NCBI GenBank assembly: GCA_947628345.1
Contig: CANQZM010000003.1
Location: 1-54,271 of the forward strand
Reading direction: 5' to 3'
Length of the DNA: 54,271 bases
Source of the DNA: an uncultured Bacilli bacterium
GTDB taxonomy: Bacteria; Bacillota_I; Bacilli_A; RF39; UBA660
Within the stretch, counting starts at the first letter, position 1. The number at the start of each line of letters is the position of its first letter. The notes below the pieces were generated by a model, which saw only the letters and a list, made by a program, of their open reading frames with translations, did no database searches and had not been told where the DNA came from. The position numbers and the translations under genes were made by a program. This document shows, piece by piece, positions 1 through 9,506 of this stretch.

Positions 1-1
1 T

Positions 2-49
2 GAAAAAAATCTTACTGTTGCAGATATAATTATAGAAAGAAATGCATAA
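2..49 (+). CDS. 3' end of a CDS truncated by the window edge (…EKNLTVADIIIERNA*)
   Basis: Open frame from the window edge to TAA at 47-49; too short to identify. Confidence 0.3.
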   Translation, partial: EKNLTVADIIIERNA

Positions 50-80
50 TTTTCTTAAATAATAAAAGGAAGTGATTCAA

Positions 81-497
81 ATGGAAAATAATATGATGAT
101 TCTAAATGGTGTCAATATTGGCATAAGTAAAATTGAATTAGATGAAAGTGATTTAAGAATTATTGATAAATCTGGTATATATTGTTTCCGAGTTTTTATA
201 TATTATAATTGGAATGAAATCGATAATATAAAAACTGGTGAAAAAGTAGAAATTAATTTTAATGAATATACATTATCAGAGAATAATGAGTCAGCATTAA
301 TTTGGCCAACTAATTCTTATGTAAAAAGAGTAACGAATGATTCTTTATGCTTTTATTTTCATTTTGAAAATATTTCAGAAACAATTACTTATATGAATCA
401 AAGAAATGCTTTTGATATTGTACCTAGTTCTCTTGAAGTTAAAGTTTTACTAAATCATAAAGATGCTAAGAATGGTTCTATTATCTATGAAATTTAA
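81..497 (+). CDS. hypothetical protein
   Basis: ORF with upstream GGAAGTG ribosome-binding site; ATG 81 fits better than the upstream start. Confidence 0.6.
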   Translation: MENNMMILNGVNIGISKIELDESDLRIIDKSGIYCFRVFIYYNWNEIDNIKTGEKVEINFNEYTLSENNESALIWPTNSYVKRVTNDSLCFYFHFENISETITYMNQRNAFDIVPSSLEVKVLLNHKDAKNGSIIYEI

Positions 498-605
498 TTC
501 CATCGAATTTGATGAATTTAGAAAAATTAAAAAGAATTTGAAAAAAAATAAAATTAGAAAATAAAAAAACTTAAAGAAGTTAAATAATTTATGGAAGTGA
601 TAAAA

Positions 606-1466
606 ATGAATGAAAATAAAACAATCATCAACTGGTATCCTGGACATATGGCAAAAACTAAAAAAGAAATTAAAGAAAAATTAAATTTAATTGATATTGT
701 CTATGAAGTAATTGATGCTAGAATGCCACTTTCTTCTAAGATAGTTGATATAGATGATTTAATTGGTAATAAGAGGCGTATTTTAATTATGACAAAATAT
801 GATCTTTGTGATAAGAATGAAACTGATAAATTTGTCAAATATTATGAGGCATTAGGTTATATTGTAGTTTTAGCTGATTTAATGAATGGAAATGGTGTAT
901 CTTTAATATTATCTAAAAGTCAAGAAATAATAGAAGAAGAAAATAATAAAAGAAAAAATAAAGGCCTAAAACCAAGAAGTATTAGGGCATTAATAGTTGG
1001 AGTACCCAATGTTGGTAAATCAACTTTAATTAATAGGTTAGTTGGTAAAAAATCGGCTAGTGTAGGTAATCGCCCAGGGGTTACTAAAAATCTTTCTTGG
1101 ATTCGTATCAACAAAGATATTGAATTGTTAGATTCACCAGGTATTTTATGGCCAAAATTAGAAAATCAAGAATCAGCTCATATTTTAGCAGCTCTTTCTT
1201 CAATCAAAGAAGAAATAGTAGATACCATGGATTTAGCTTGTTTTATTCTAACAAAGATGATGCAATTATATCCAAAACAATTAGAAAAAAGATATGGCAT
1301 TACAAAGTTAAGTGATGATTTTATTGAGGAGTTCGATATTATTGCCAAAAAAAGAGGTGCTTTAATGCGTGGTGGCGTTGCAGATTATGATAAAGTAGCA
1401 ACAATTATTATCAATGATTTAAAAGTTGGTAATTTAGGTAATGTAACTTTAGATAGAATTGATTAA
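606..1466 (+). CDS. rbgA: ribosome biogenesis GTPase YlqF/RbgA
   Basis: WYPGHMAKT start, circularly permuted GTPase motifs (TKYDLCD, GVPNVGKSTLINRL, DSPGILWP); GGAAGTG before ATG 606; adjacent to rnhB. Confidence 0.93.
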   Translation: MNENKTIINWYPGHMAKTKKEIKEKLNLIDIVYEVIDARMPLSSKIVDIDDLIGNKRRILIMTKYDLCDKNETDKFVKYYEALGYIVVLADLMNGNGVSLILSKSQEIIEEENNKRKNKGLKPRSIRALIVGVPNVGKSTLINRLVGKKSASVGNRPGVTKNLSWIRINKDIELLDSPGILWPKLENQESAHILAALSSIKEEIVDTMDLACFILTKMMQLYPKQLEKRYGITKLSDDFIEEFDIIAKKRGALMRGGVADYDKVATIIINDLKVGNLGNVTLDRID

Positions 1467-1508
1467 AAATAATTATTAGAAAGCAAATATAGAAGTATAG
1501 AGGTTTAT

Positions 1509-2516
1509 ATGAATAAGGAAAAAATATTAGAAGAATTGGAAAGGTTACCCATTAAAAAAGATAAGTATATTGTTATTGGTGAAAGTGCCTTAGTTTTACA
1601 AGAAATAATTGAAGAAGCTAAAGAAATTAATCTTGCTTGTAGTAAAGAAGTTTATGATAAAATTGATTGGGACAGAGCAACTAGTTTTTTTGACTCAGAA
1701 ATAAAATTTTTTTCTTGTTTTAAAATAGGCGTTAATTTTTATGATATAGAAAATGTAATTAAAATTAATGATTACTATATTACTAATTTAGAGTCGTGTT
1801 ATGAACTAAAAAAAATAGAAAATAAAAAGCAAGATCAAAAAATTATTCAGAAATTAGAAATGTTATTGTGTGAGGAAAATAATTATTACTGGTATGAAAA
1901 GCGTTTACATAAAAAAGGAATTTATCTAATAGGTGGTGTTGATGAAGTAGGTCGTGGTCCATTAGTGGGACCAGTAGTTGCTGCTTGTGTGGTTTTACCA
2001 AGAAAATTTAATTTAGAAGGACTTACTGATTCTAAAAAATTAAGTGAAAAGAAAAGAAATTATTTTTTTGAAGAAATTAAAAAACAGGCTTTAGGAATTG
2101 GTATTGGTGTAATAGATGAAAAAACTATTGATAATGTAAATATATATGAAGCTACAAAATTAGCTATGAAAGAAGCTATAAAAAACTGTCAACAAGAAGT
2201 TAAAATAGATCATATTTTAATTGATGCTATGCCTCTAGATGTAGATATTCCAACAACTTCTATAATTAAAGGGGATTTAAAGAGTATAACTGTTAGTGCA
2301 GCTAGTGTTATTGCTAAAGTAACAAGAGATAAGATGATGTATGACCTTGATTTAAAATATCCTATGTATGAGTTTAAAAACAATAAAGGATATCCTACTA
2401 AAAAACATGTCGAAGCTATTGAAAAATATGGAATTATAGATGAACATCGAAAAAGTTATGAACCAGTTAGTAGTTATGTTAAAAATCATAGTTCAGATAA
2501 TCTAAAAATAAAATAA
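1509..2516 (+). CDS. rnhB: ribonuclease HII
   Basis: GVDEVGRGPLVGPVVAACVVLP, DSKKLSEKKR, SVIAKVTRD motifs; extra N-terminal ~130 aa. Confidence 0.93.
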   Translation: MNKEKILEELERLPIKKDKYIVIGESALVLQEIIEEAKEINLACSKEVYDKIDWDRATSFFDSEIKFFSCFKIGVNFYDIENVIKINDYYITNLESCYELKKIENKKQDQKIIQKLEMLLCEENNYYWYEKRLHKKGIYLIGGVDEVGRGPLVGPVVAACVVLPRKFNLEGLTDSKKLSEKKRNYFFEEIKKQALGIGIGVIDEKTIDNVNIYEATKLAMKEAIKNCQQEVKIDHILIDAMPLDVDIPTTSIIKGDLKSITVSAASVIAKVTRDKMMYDLDLKYPMYEFKNNKGYPTKKHVEAIEKYGIIDEHRKSYEPVSSYVKNHSSDNLKIK

Positions 2517-2632
2517 ATAAATTAAACTAAAAATTTATAACTAAAACTTTAAATGTGTAAATATAATATTAATGAAACAAAAATTAATTTGACAAATTTT
2601 AATTTCATATGTATAAATGTATACGAGGAGTG

Positions 2633-4663
2633 ATGCAAGTGAAAAAAAATTTAGTAATTGTCGAAAGCCCTAGTAAAAGTAAAACTATTGAAAAATATTT
2701 AGGTGATGATTTTAAAGTCGTATCCTCTAAAGGACATATTAGGGATTTAGCAACTTCAGGTAAATTTGGATTAGGTGTTGATATAGATAATGGTTTTAAA
2801 CCTAATTATGTATCAATAACTGGCAAGAAAAAAGTAATAAATGATTTAAAAAAAGACGTCAAAGAAAGTAATACTATTTACTTAGCATCAGATCCTGATC
2901 GAGAAGGAGAAGCAATTGCTTGGCATTTGAAGGATGCTTTAGGAATTAAGGATGATAATTACAAGCGTGTTTTATTTAATGAAATTACCCATGATAAGGT
3001 AATAGAAGCTATTAATAATCCAACAGTAATTGATGATGATTTAGTTAAGAGTCAAGAAACTAGAAGAATTCTAGATCGAATTATTGGATTTAGATTGTCA
3101 AAATTATTGCAAAGTAAGATAGGCGCAAAATCAGCAGGGCGTGTTCAAAGCGTTGCCTTAAAACTAATTGTAGACAGAGAACGTGAAATTGAAGCTTTTA
3201 AAGCAGAAGAATATTGGACAATTACATCTAAGTTTGATGAGATTGAAGCAGATTTATTTAAATATAAAGAAGAAGATATTGAATTAAAAACAGAAACTGA
3301 TTGTGATAAAGTCTTAAATGAACTACAAAAAGATTATACAGTTGAAACTATTGAACAAAAGAAGAAAAATAGAAAAAGTAAATTTCCATTTATAACCAGT
3401 ACATTACAACAAGAAGCTTCAACAAAGCTAGGGTTTTCAGCTAAAAAAACTATGAGTATTGCTCAAAAGTTATATGAAGGTATTGATTTAGAAACAGAAA
3501 CAGTAGGTTTAATTACATATATGAGAACAGATTCAATTAGATTAAGTGATGAATTTGTTACAAGTGCTTCTAAATATATTTTAGATAATTATGGTAAAGA
3601 CTATATTGGATATGTAAAGAAAAGTACTAAAAAAGAAAATGTTCAAGATGCTCATGAAGCTATTAGACCAACTAGCATTATGAGAGAACCACTAAAGGTT
3701 AAACAATTTTTATCTAATGACGAATTTAAATTATATAGCCTAATTTATAAAAGAGCATTAGCTTCCTTGATGGCAGATGCAAAAGTCAATCAAACTACAA
3801 TTATTTTAGATAATAATGATTATAAATTTAAGATGACTGGGCAAATTTTAATTTTTGATGGTTATTTAAAAGTGTATAAAGATTATGAAACTAATGAAGA
3901 TAAAATTTTACCAGATATCAAAAAGGATGATATATTATCTACAGAATTGGTAGAAAAAGAACAACATTTTACTAAACCGCCAGCTAGATATACAGAAGCT
4001 AAGTTAATTAAAGAAATGGAAGAATTAGGAATAGGAAGACCATCTACATATGCTAAAATTATTGATACCATTAAAGAAAGAGGTTATGTAGAAATTGAAG
4101 ATAAAAAGTTTAAGCCTACAGAAGTGGGATTTGAAACAACTGATAAGTTACAGGAATTCTTTTCAGATTTAATTAATGTTGAATATACTAAAAATATGGA
4201 AGATGATTTAGATAAAATAGCTGAAGGTAATCTAGTATGGAATAAAGTCTTAGAACAATTTTATCAATTGTTTGAACCGCGTGTTGAAGATGCATTTAAT
4301 CAAATGGAAAAAGTAGCACCTAAAGAAACTGGAGAAATATGTCCTAATTGTGGTAGCCCATTAGTAATTAGAAAAGGAAGATATGGTGAATTTACGGCCT
4401 GCAGTAATTATCCAGAATGTAAATATATAAAAAAAGAAAAAGAAGAAGTTAAAGAAATTATGGATTGTCCAGAATGTGACGGAAAAATTATTGAAAAGAA
4501 AACTAGAAAGGGTAAAATTTTCTATGGATGTAATAATTATCCTAAATGTAAATTTGCCAGTTGGGATTTACCTACTACTGAAAAGTGTCCGGAATGTAGT
4601 AGTATTCTAGTTGTCAAAAATAAGAAGATAAAATGTAGTAAATGTGATTATGAAAAACAGTAA
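2633..4663 (+). CDS. topA: DNA topoisomerase I
   Basis: LVIVESPSKSKTIEKYLG, LASDPDREGEAIAWHL, TYMRTDS and C-terminal Cys4 zinc fingers; GAGGAG before ATG 2633. Confidence 0.96.
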   Translation: MQVKKNLVIVESPSKSKTIEKYLGDDFKVVSSKGHIRDLATSGKFGLGVDIDNGFKPNYVSITGKKKVINDLKKDVKESNTIYLASDPDREGEAIAWHLKDALGIKDDNYKRVLFNEITHDKVIEAINNPTVIDDDLVKSQETRRILDRIIGFRLSKLLQSKIGAKSAGRVQSVALKLIVDREREIEAFKAEEYWTITSKFDEIEADLFKYKEEDIELKTETDCDKVLNELQKDYTVETIEQKKKNRKSKFPFITSTLQQEASTKLGFSAKKTMSIAQKLYEGIDLETETVGLITYMRTDSIRLSDEFVTSASKYILDNYGKDYIGYVKKSTKKENVQDAHEAIRPTSIMREPLKVKQFLSNDEFKLYSLIYKRALASLMADAKVNQTTIILDNNDYKFKMTGQILIFDGYLKVYKDYETNEDKILPDIKKDDILSTELVEKEQHFTKPPARYTEAKLIKEMEELGIGRPSTYAKIIDTIKERGYVEIEDKKFKPTEVGFETTDKLQEFFSDLINVEYTKNMEDDLDKIAEGNLVWNKVLEQFYQLFEPRVEDAFNQMEKVAPKETGEICPNCGSPLVIRKGRYGEFTACSNYPECKYIKKEKEEVKEIMDCPECDGKIIEKKTRKGKIFYGCNNYPKCKFASWDLPTTEKCPECSSILVVKNKKIKCSKCDYEKQ

Positions 4664-4817
4664 AGAGATTACCAAATATTAAAAATGCAAATTATATTAT
4701 TAATTTGGATTTTTTTATTACTATAATATATTAAAACTTGCAATTTAACTAAATTTATGGTATAATTAGCAAGACTTCTAGATAATATCTTAAAATAATT
4801 ATGAGGGGGATTATAAT

Positions 4818-5906
4818 ATGGGTTATCAATTATGGTATGATGATTACATTAAAGTTAATAGTTATCTAAGAAATAAACAAAAAAATATATATCCATATCT
4901 TTATAAGTGTAAGCCTTTAAAACTTAACTCTAGTGATCAAAATGAAAAAAAGTATAGTATCAAGCAAATTGATAGTATAACTTGTAATTATAAAAATGAA
5001 GAAGAATTTATTCAAGATTTGAAAAAAATATCTGAAAATAGAATATTTGATAATCAAGAATATTCTTTAATATTAACTTCTGAGTATAGAGGAAAGATTA
5101 GAAATCAACAAGTGATATATAATGATAAATTACTACAATATTATGCTAGTTCAACACAAAATAAGCAAAAGTTAGATATTACTCCTAAATTACAGGAATT
5201 TATTGATTATATTAAAATTTTAGCAACAAATTCAACTACATCCAGTTATTTATTGAATCCCTATAATGTTACTGATATTAGTGAATATGATCAGGTTAGC
5301 TTGGATTTAGCCTTAGGTAAAGATGTTACAAAATTTGGTGATAATAATACTATTGTTAAACCAAGTTTAAGAACCTTATTGAGACATTATAATGGATTAA
5401 TCTCAAGTTTAAATTTAGGTGAAGAACAAGAAAATATTATGGAAGATATCAGAAAAATAGAAAAACAAATCCAAAACTATTTTACTGATTCATATAAAAA
5501 TCTAAGAGAAGTAATTGTTTGGGAAAAGATTTATCGAGATGTTTTAGAAAAATCTTTTGAAAATACAACTGATGAAGTAAAAAGAATAGTTTTGACTTCA
5601 CAAATAAATCAAGTTGATAGTGAAATTAATTATCGTAATGGTATTTCTGACAACCATTTTAAAGGTGATGTTTTATCATATAGTGATGCAGAAGCAATAT
5701 ACTTAAGTAAATGTGATAATGATGCTAAATATCAAGAAATAACTAATCCTAAAATGAAAGAATTATATGAATGGGGTGGAATTGACGCCGTTAGAGAATA
5801 TATGGATATTGATGAAATTTATCAAAATGGATTAGACGATGCTATTGCTATTGGGTTGATTCCATCAAATTATAAAGAAAAAAATTTTAAAGTTAAAAAA
5901 AAATAG
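4818..5906 (+). CDS. hypothetical protein
   Basis: Long ORF with GAGGGGG ribosome-binding site; family not recognised. Confidence 0.65.
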   Translation: MGYQLWYDDYIKVNSYLRNKQKNIYPYLYKCKPLKLNSSDQNEKKYSIKQIDSITCNYKNEEEFIQDLKKISENRIFDNQEYSLILTSEYRGKIRNQQVIYNDKLLQYYASSTQNKQKLDITPKLQEFIDYIKILATNSTTSSYLLNPYNVTDISEYDQVSLDLALGKDVTKFGDNNTIVKPSLRTLLRHYNGLISSLNLGEEQENIMEDIRKIEKQIQNYFTDSYKNLREVIVWEKIYRDVLEKSFENTTDEVKRIVLTSQINQVDSEINYRNGISDNHFKGDVLSYSDAEAIYLSKCDNDAKYQEITNPKMKELYEWGGIDAVREYMDIDEIYQNGLDDAIAIGLIPSNYKEKNFKVKKK

Positions 5907-5960
5907 TTTACTAAGTAGATTATTTTTTTTAAAATTTGGTATAATTGAGATGGTGGTATT

Positions 5961-6860
5961 ATGAAAGTAGCTAATTTAGATTCATATATTGATTATTTAA
6001 AATTTCAAAAAGCTTATTCCGATTACACTGTAGAAAGCTATTATAATGATATAGTAGAATTTTTAAATTATTGTAATCAAGAAGCATTGGATTATAAAAA
6101 AGTAGAATATAGTGATACCAGAATTTACTTGATGTACCTAAAAGAACAAAAAAAAGATACTAATGCTACTATTAATAGGAAACTTAGTGCATTAAGAAGT
6201 TTTTATAAATATTTAGTTAATCAGAAAGTAGTTAAAAGTAATGTTTTTAATTTATTAAATGGGCAAAAAAAAGCAAAAAAATTACCACGTTATTTTGAAT
6301 ACAACGAATTAGAAGAATTATTTAAAGTACCTGATACTAATACTGATATTGGACAAAGGAATCTACTTATTTTAGAAATGTTATATGCAACAGGAGTAAG
6401 AGTAGGAGAATTGGTTAATATCAAGATTAAAGATATTAATAAAAACAGTAGACAAATATTAATACTTGGAAAAGGTAATAAAGAACGAAATGTTTCCTAT
6501 GGCGAATATTGTGAAGATATTTTAAATAAGTATTTACTTTATGGTAGAGTTAATTTAAATAAGAATAATAGTGAATTTTTATTATTAAATCATTTAGGAA
6601 ATCAATTAACTGAACGAGGTGTTAGGTATATTTTGACCGAATTAATTAAACAGACTTCTTTATCTAAAAGTATTTCACCACATATGATTAGGCATTCTTT
6701 TGCTACTCATTTATTAAATGAAGGCTGTGATTTGTTAAGTGTTCAAAAATTATTAGGACATGAAAGTATTAGTGCAACTCAAATTTATACTCATGTTACT
6801 ACTGATAGATTAAAAGAAGTGTACTATAATAGTTTTCCTAGAGCAAAAAAAGATGATTAA
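5961..6860 (+). CDS. xerC: tyrosine recombinase, XerC/XerD type
   Basis: Catalytic motifs ATGVRVGEL, HMIRHSFATHLL, LLGHESISATQIYTHV; downstream of topA as in other Firmicutes. Confidence 0.85.
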   Translation: MKVANLDSYIDYLKFQKAYSDYTVESYYNDIVEFLNYCNQEALDYKKVEYSDTRIYLMYLKEQKKDTNATINRKLSALRSFYKYLVNQKVVKSNVFNLLNGQKKAKKLPRYFEYNELEELFKVPDTNTDIGQRNLLILEMLYATGVRVGELVNIKIKDINKNSRQILILGKGNKERNVSYGEYCEDILNKYLLYGRVNLNKNNSEFLLLNHLGNQLTERGVRYILTELIKQTSLSKSISPHMIRHSFATHLLNEGCDLLSVQKLLGHESISATQIYTHVTTDRLKEVYYNSFPRAKKDD

Positions 6861-6943
6861 TTAGTATTTATTGCAAAAAATGAGTTGTTTTGCTTTTATT
6901 TTTCTAAGTTTTTAGATATAATTAAATTGGTTTTAGAGATAAG

Positions 6944-7204
6944 GTGATCTATATGGATTTAGAATTTAAGACTCAGGAAGAATTATTTACAAGAGTAAAA
7001 CCAGCTCTACATGCTAAATTGCAAGAATTAAGAAGACTTAATTTTCAAGAAGTTACAGAGCAAGATTTATGGCACTTTCTAGCAACTAGTAAATGGAAAA
7101 AGTCTAAAAATTTAATGCTTTCTGATATTGTAAATGATATTATGCATATAGATAATCAAAAATTAAATTTGTATTTAAAAAAACAAATAGATGAAGAGGT
7201 GTAA
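6944..7204 (+). CDS. ComN-like post-transcriptional regulator family protein
   Basis: Small protein (…VTEQDLWHFLATSKWKKSKNLMLSDIVNDIM…) immediately upstream of secDF. Confidence 0.6.
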   Translation: MIYMDLEFKTQEELFTRVKPALHAKLQELRRLNFQEVTEQDLWHFLATSKWKKSKNLMLSDIVNDIMHIDNQKLNLYLKKQIDEEV

Positions 7205-7205
7205 C

Positions 7206-9488
7206 ATGAAAAGAACTAAAACAAACAAAAAGAATAGAAAAAAAGTTATTGTTTCAACAATGGTAATGGTTGTTTTAATAGTGGTGGTTATTCTAGGATT
7301 AATCCCAATTTTTCATAATTTGAAATTTGGATTGGATTTACAAGGTGGCTTTGAAGTTTTATATAAAGTCAAGAGTATTGATGGTTCTAAGATGAATAAA
7401 GAAAAACTAACCGCAACCTATAAAACTTTAAGTAAAAGAATTGATGCTTTGGGTGTTAATGAACCAGAGATTATCTTAGAAGGAGAAGATAAAATAAGAG
7501 TTAAGCTAGCAGGAGTTAAAGATCCAGATGAAGCTAGAAAACAATTATCAACAGTTGCTACTTTATCTTTCCGTGATACAGATGATAATTTACTTATGAC
7601 TAGTGATGTTTTAAAAGCAGGTGGAGCAAAAGTAAGTGAAGATTCTAGTGGTAATCCTGCAGTATTATTAACTATTAAAGATAAAAGTAAATTTTATCAA
7701 GTTACTAATAAAATTTCTAAACAAAGCAATAATATGATTGTTATTTGGCTAGATTACAATGGTGCTGAAGATAGTTATAGCAGTGAAAAATCTTACTGTG
7801 GTAGTAGTGGTTCCAATTGTTTAAGTGCCGCAACAGTATCAGAAGGATTTGCTTCTAATGTTATTATTCAAGGTAATTTTGAACTAGAAGAAGTTGAAAA
7901 TTTAGTTGATTTAATTAATAGTGGTTCCCTACCATCAAAACTTACAGAAATTTCCTCTAAAACAGTAGGAGCTTCATTTGGTGATGCTACTTTATCAAAA
8001 ACATTAATTGCTGGTATTATTGGTGTTTGTTCAATTATTATTTTATTATTACTTGTATATCACTTTGCTGGATTTATTTCTAGTATTGCCGTTTTATTAT
8101 ATACTTTCTTAGTCTTCTTTGTTTTTTGGTTAATTGGAGGGGTATTAACTTTACCGGGAATAGCGGCTTTGGTCTTAGGTATTGGTATGGCAGTAGATGC
8201 AACAGTTATTACCTTTGCTCGTATTAAAGATGAATTATATAGTGGTAAAAGCTTATCTAATGCTTTCAAGGCAGGTTCTAAAACCTCGTTAAGAACAATA
8301 CTAGATTCTAACCTAACTACACTATTAATTGCAATTATTATGTTTATCTTTGGAGAAAGTAGTGTTAAAGGTTTTGCAACTATGTTAATTATTACTATTA
8401 TAGTTACGATGTTTACTATGGTCTTTATTACTAGAGTTTTACTTAAATTATTTATTAAAACAGAATTCTTTGAAGATAAATTAAATTTCTTTATTAATGT
8501 ATCGAAAAAAGATATACCTGATGTTAATAAGAATGAATCAATTAAGAAAAAACCATTTGCTAAAGTTGATTTCTTAAAACAAACCAAAGTATTTGTTGGT
8601 TTATCATGTCTAATTATTATTGTTGGATTAGTAATGTTTTTAATAAAGGGATTTAATTTAAGTATTGATTATCAAGCAGGTAGTGATATTACAGTACAAA
8701 CAACTAGTAATATTACTAAACAAGATGTCAATAAAATCACTAAGGATTTAGATTTAGATTTAATTAGTTATAATAAAAGTGAAGACGAAGTTATTTTGAA
8801 AGTCAATAATGTTTTAGGACCAACAAAAATCAAAACTATTAACAATTATTTTGAAAATAAATATGAAAATGCTAAAGTTAATATTGGAGTAGTTTCTAAT
8901 GTTGTAAAAAAAGAGCTTACTAAGAATGCTATTATTTCAGTTATCTTTGCAATTATAGGAATTATTATTTATATTTCTTTACGATTTAAGGTAACTTATG
9001 CAATCTCTGCTGTTGTTGCTTTAATACATGATGTATTAGTAATTTTTGCCTTATTTGCAATATTCCATTTAGAAGTATCAGTTATGTTTATTGCCGCTGT
9101 CTTAGCAATTATTGGATATTCAATTAATGATACCATTGTTTGCTTTGATCGAATTAGAGAGAATTTAGGAACTGATAGTAAGATAACTAAACAAAAATTG
9201 ATTGAAGTATGTAATCAAAGTATTCGTGAAACTTTTATGAGAACAATTTATACATCAATTACAACATTACTTCCAGTTATTGCTTTAATTTTCTTGGGAT
9301 CTAAAGGTATATTAACATTTAATTTAGCTATGTTATTTGGACTTATTTCAGGAACTTACTCATCTATTTATATAGCAACTGTCTTATTTATTGCTTTAGA
9401 AAGTAAAAAGTTGAATAAAAAGTCACCTAAAAAGATAAGTTATGATGATGATTTTAAGGAAAAGAAAATAAAAGGAATTAATTGTTAG
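7206..9488 (+). CDS. secDF: protein translocase subunit SecDF (fused)
   Basis: GLDLQGGFEVLY, GMAVDATVITFARIKDE, YSINDTIVCFDRIRENL; two RND-like halves. Confidence 0.93.
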   Translation: MKRTKTNKKNRKKVIVSTMVMVVLIVVVILGLIPIFHNLKFGLDLQGGFEVLYKVKSIDGSKMNKEKLTATYKTLSKRIDALGVNEPEIILEGEDKIRVKLAGVKDPDEARKQLSTVATLSFRDTDDNLLMTSDVLKAGGAKVSEDSSGNPAVLLTIKDKSKFYQVTNKISKQSNNMIVIWLDYNGAEDSYSSEKSYCGSSGSNCLSAATVSEGFASNVIIQGNFELEEVENLVDLINSGSLPSKLTEISSKTVGASFGDATLSKTLIAGIIGVCSIIILLLLVYHFAGFISSIAVLLYTFLVFFVFWLIGGVLTLPGIAALVLGIGMAVDATVITFARIKDELYSGKSLSNAFKAGSKTSLRTILDSNLTTLLIAIIMFIFGESSVKGFATMLIITIIVTMFTMVFITRVLLKLFIKTEFFEDKLNFFINVSKKDIPDVNKNESIKKKPFAKVDFLKQTKVFVGLSCLIIIVGLVMFLIKGFNLSIDYQAGSDITVQTTSNITKQDVNKITKDLDLDLISYNKSEDEVILKVNNVLGPTKIKTINNYFENKYENAKVNIGVVSNVVKKELTKNAIISVIFAIIGIIIYISLRFKVTYAISAVVALIHDVLVIFALFAIFHLEVSVMFIAAVLAIIGYSINDTIVCFDRIRENLGTDSKITKQKLIEVCNQSIRETFMRTIYTSITTLLPVIALIFLGSKGILTFNLAMLFGLISGTYSSIYIATVLFIALESKKLNKKSPKKISYDDDFKEKKIKGINC

Positions 9489-9506
9489 ATAAAGGGGATT
9501 AATAAA

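Noticed and set aside
5961-6860. xerC/D-like gene as a mobile-element integrase
   Set aside because: Position after topA, size and lack of flanking repeats fit the housekeeping Xer recombinase.
8060-8587. 175 aa minus-strand ORF opposite secDF
   Set aside because: Antisense of a strongly conserved gene; composition is that of a shadow ORF with no ribosome-binding site or family signature.
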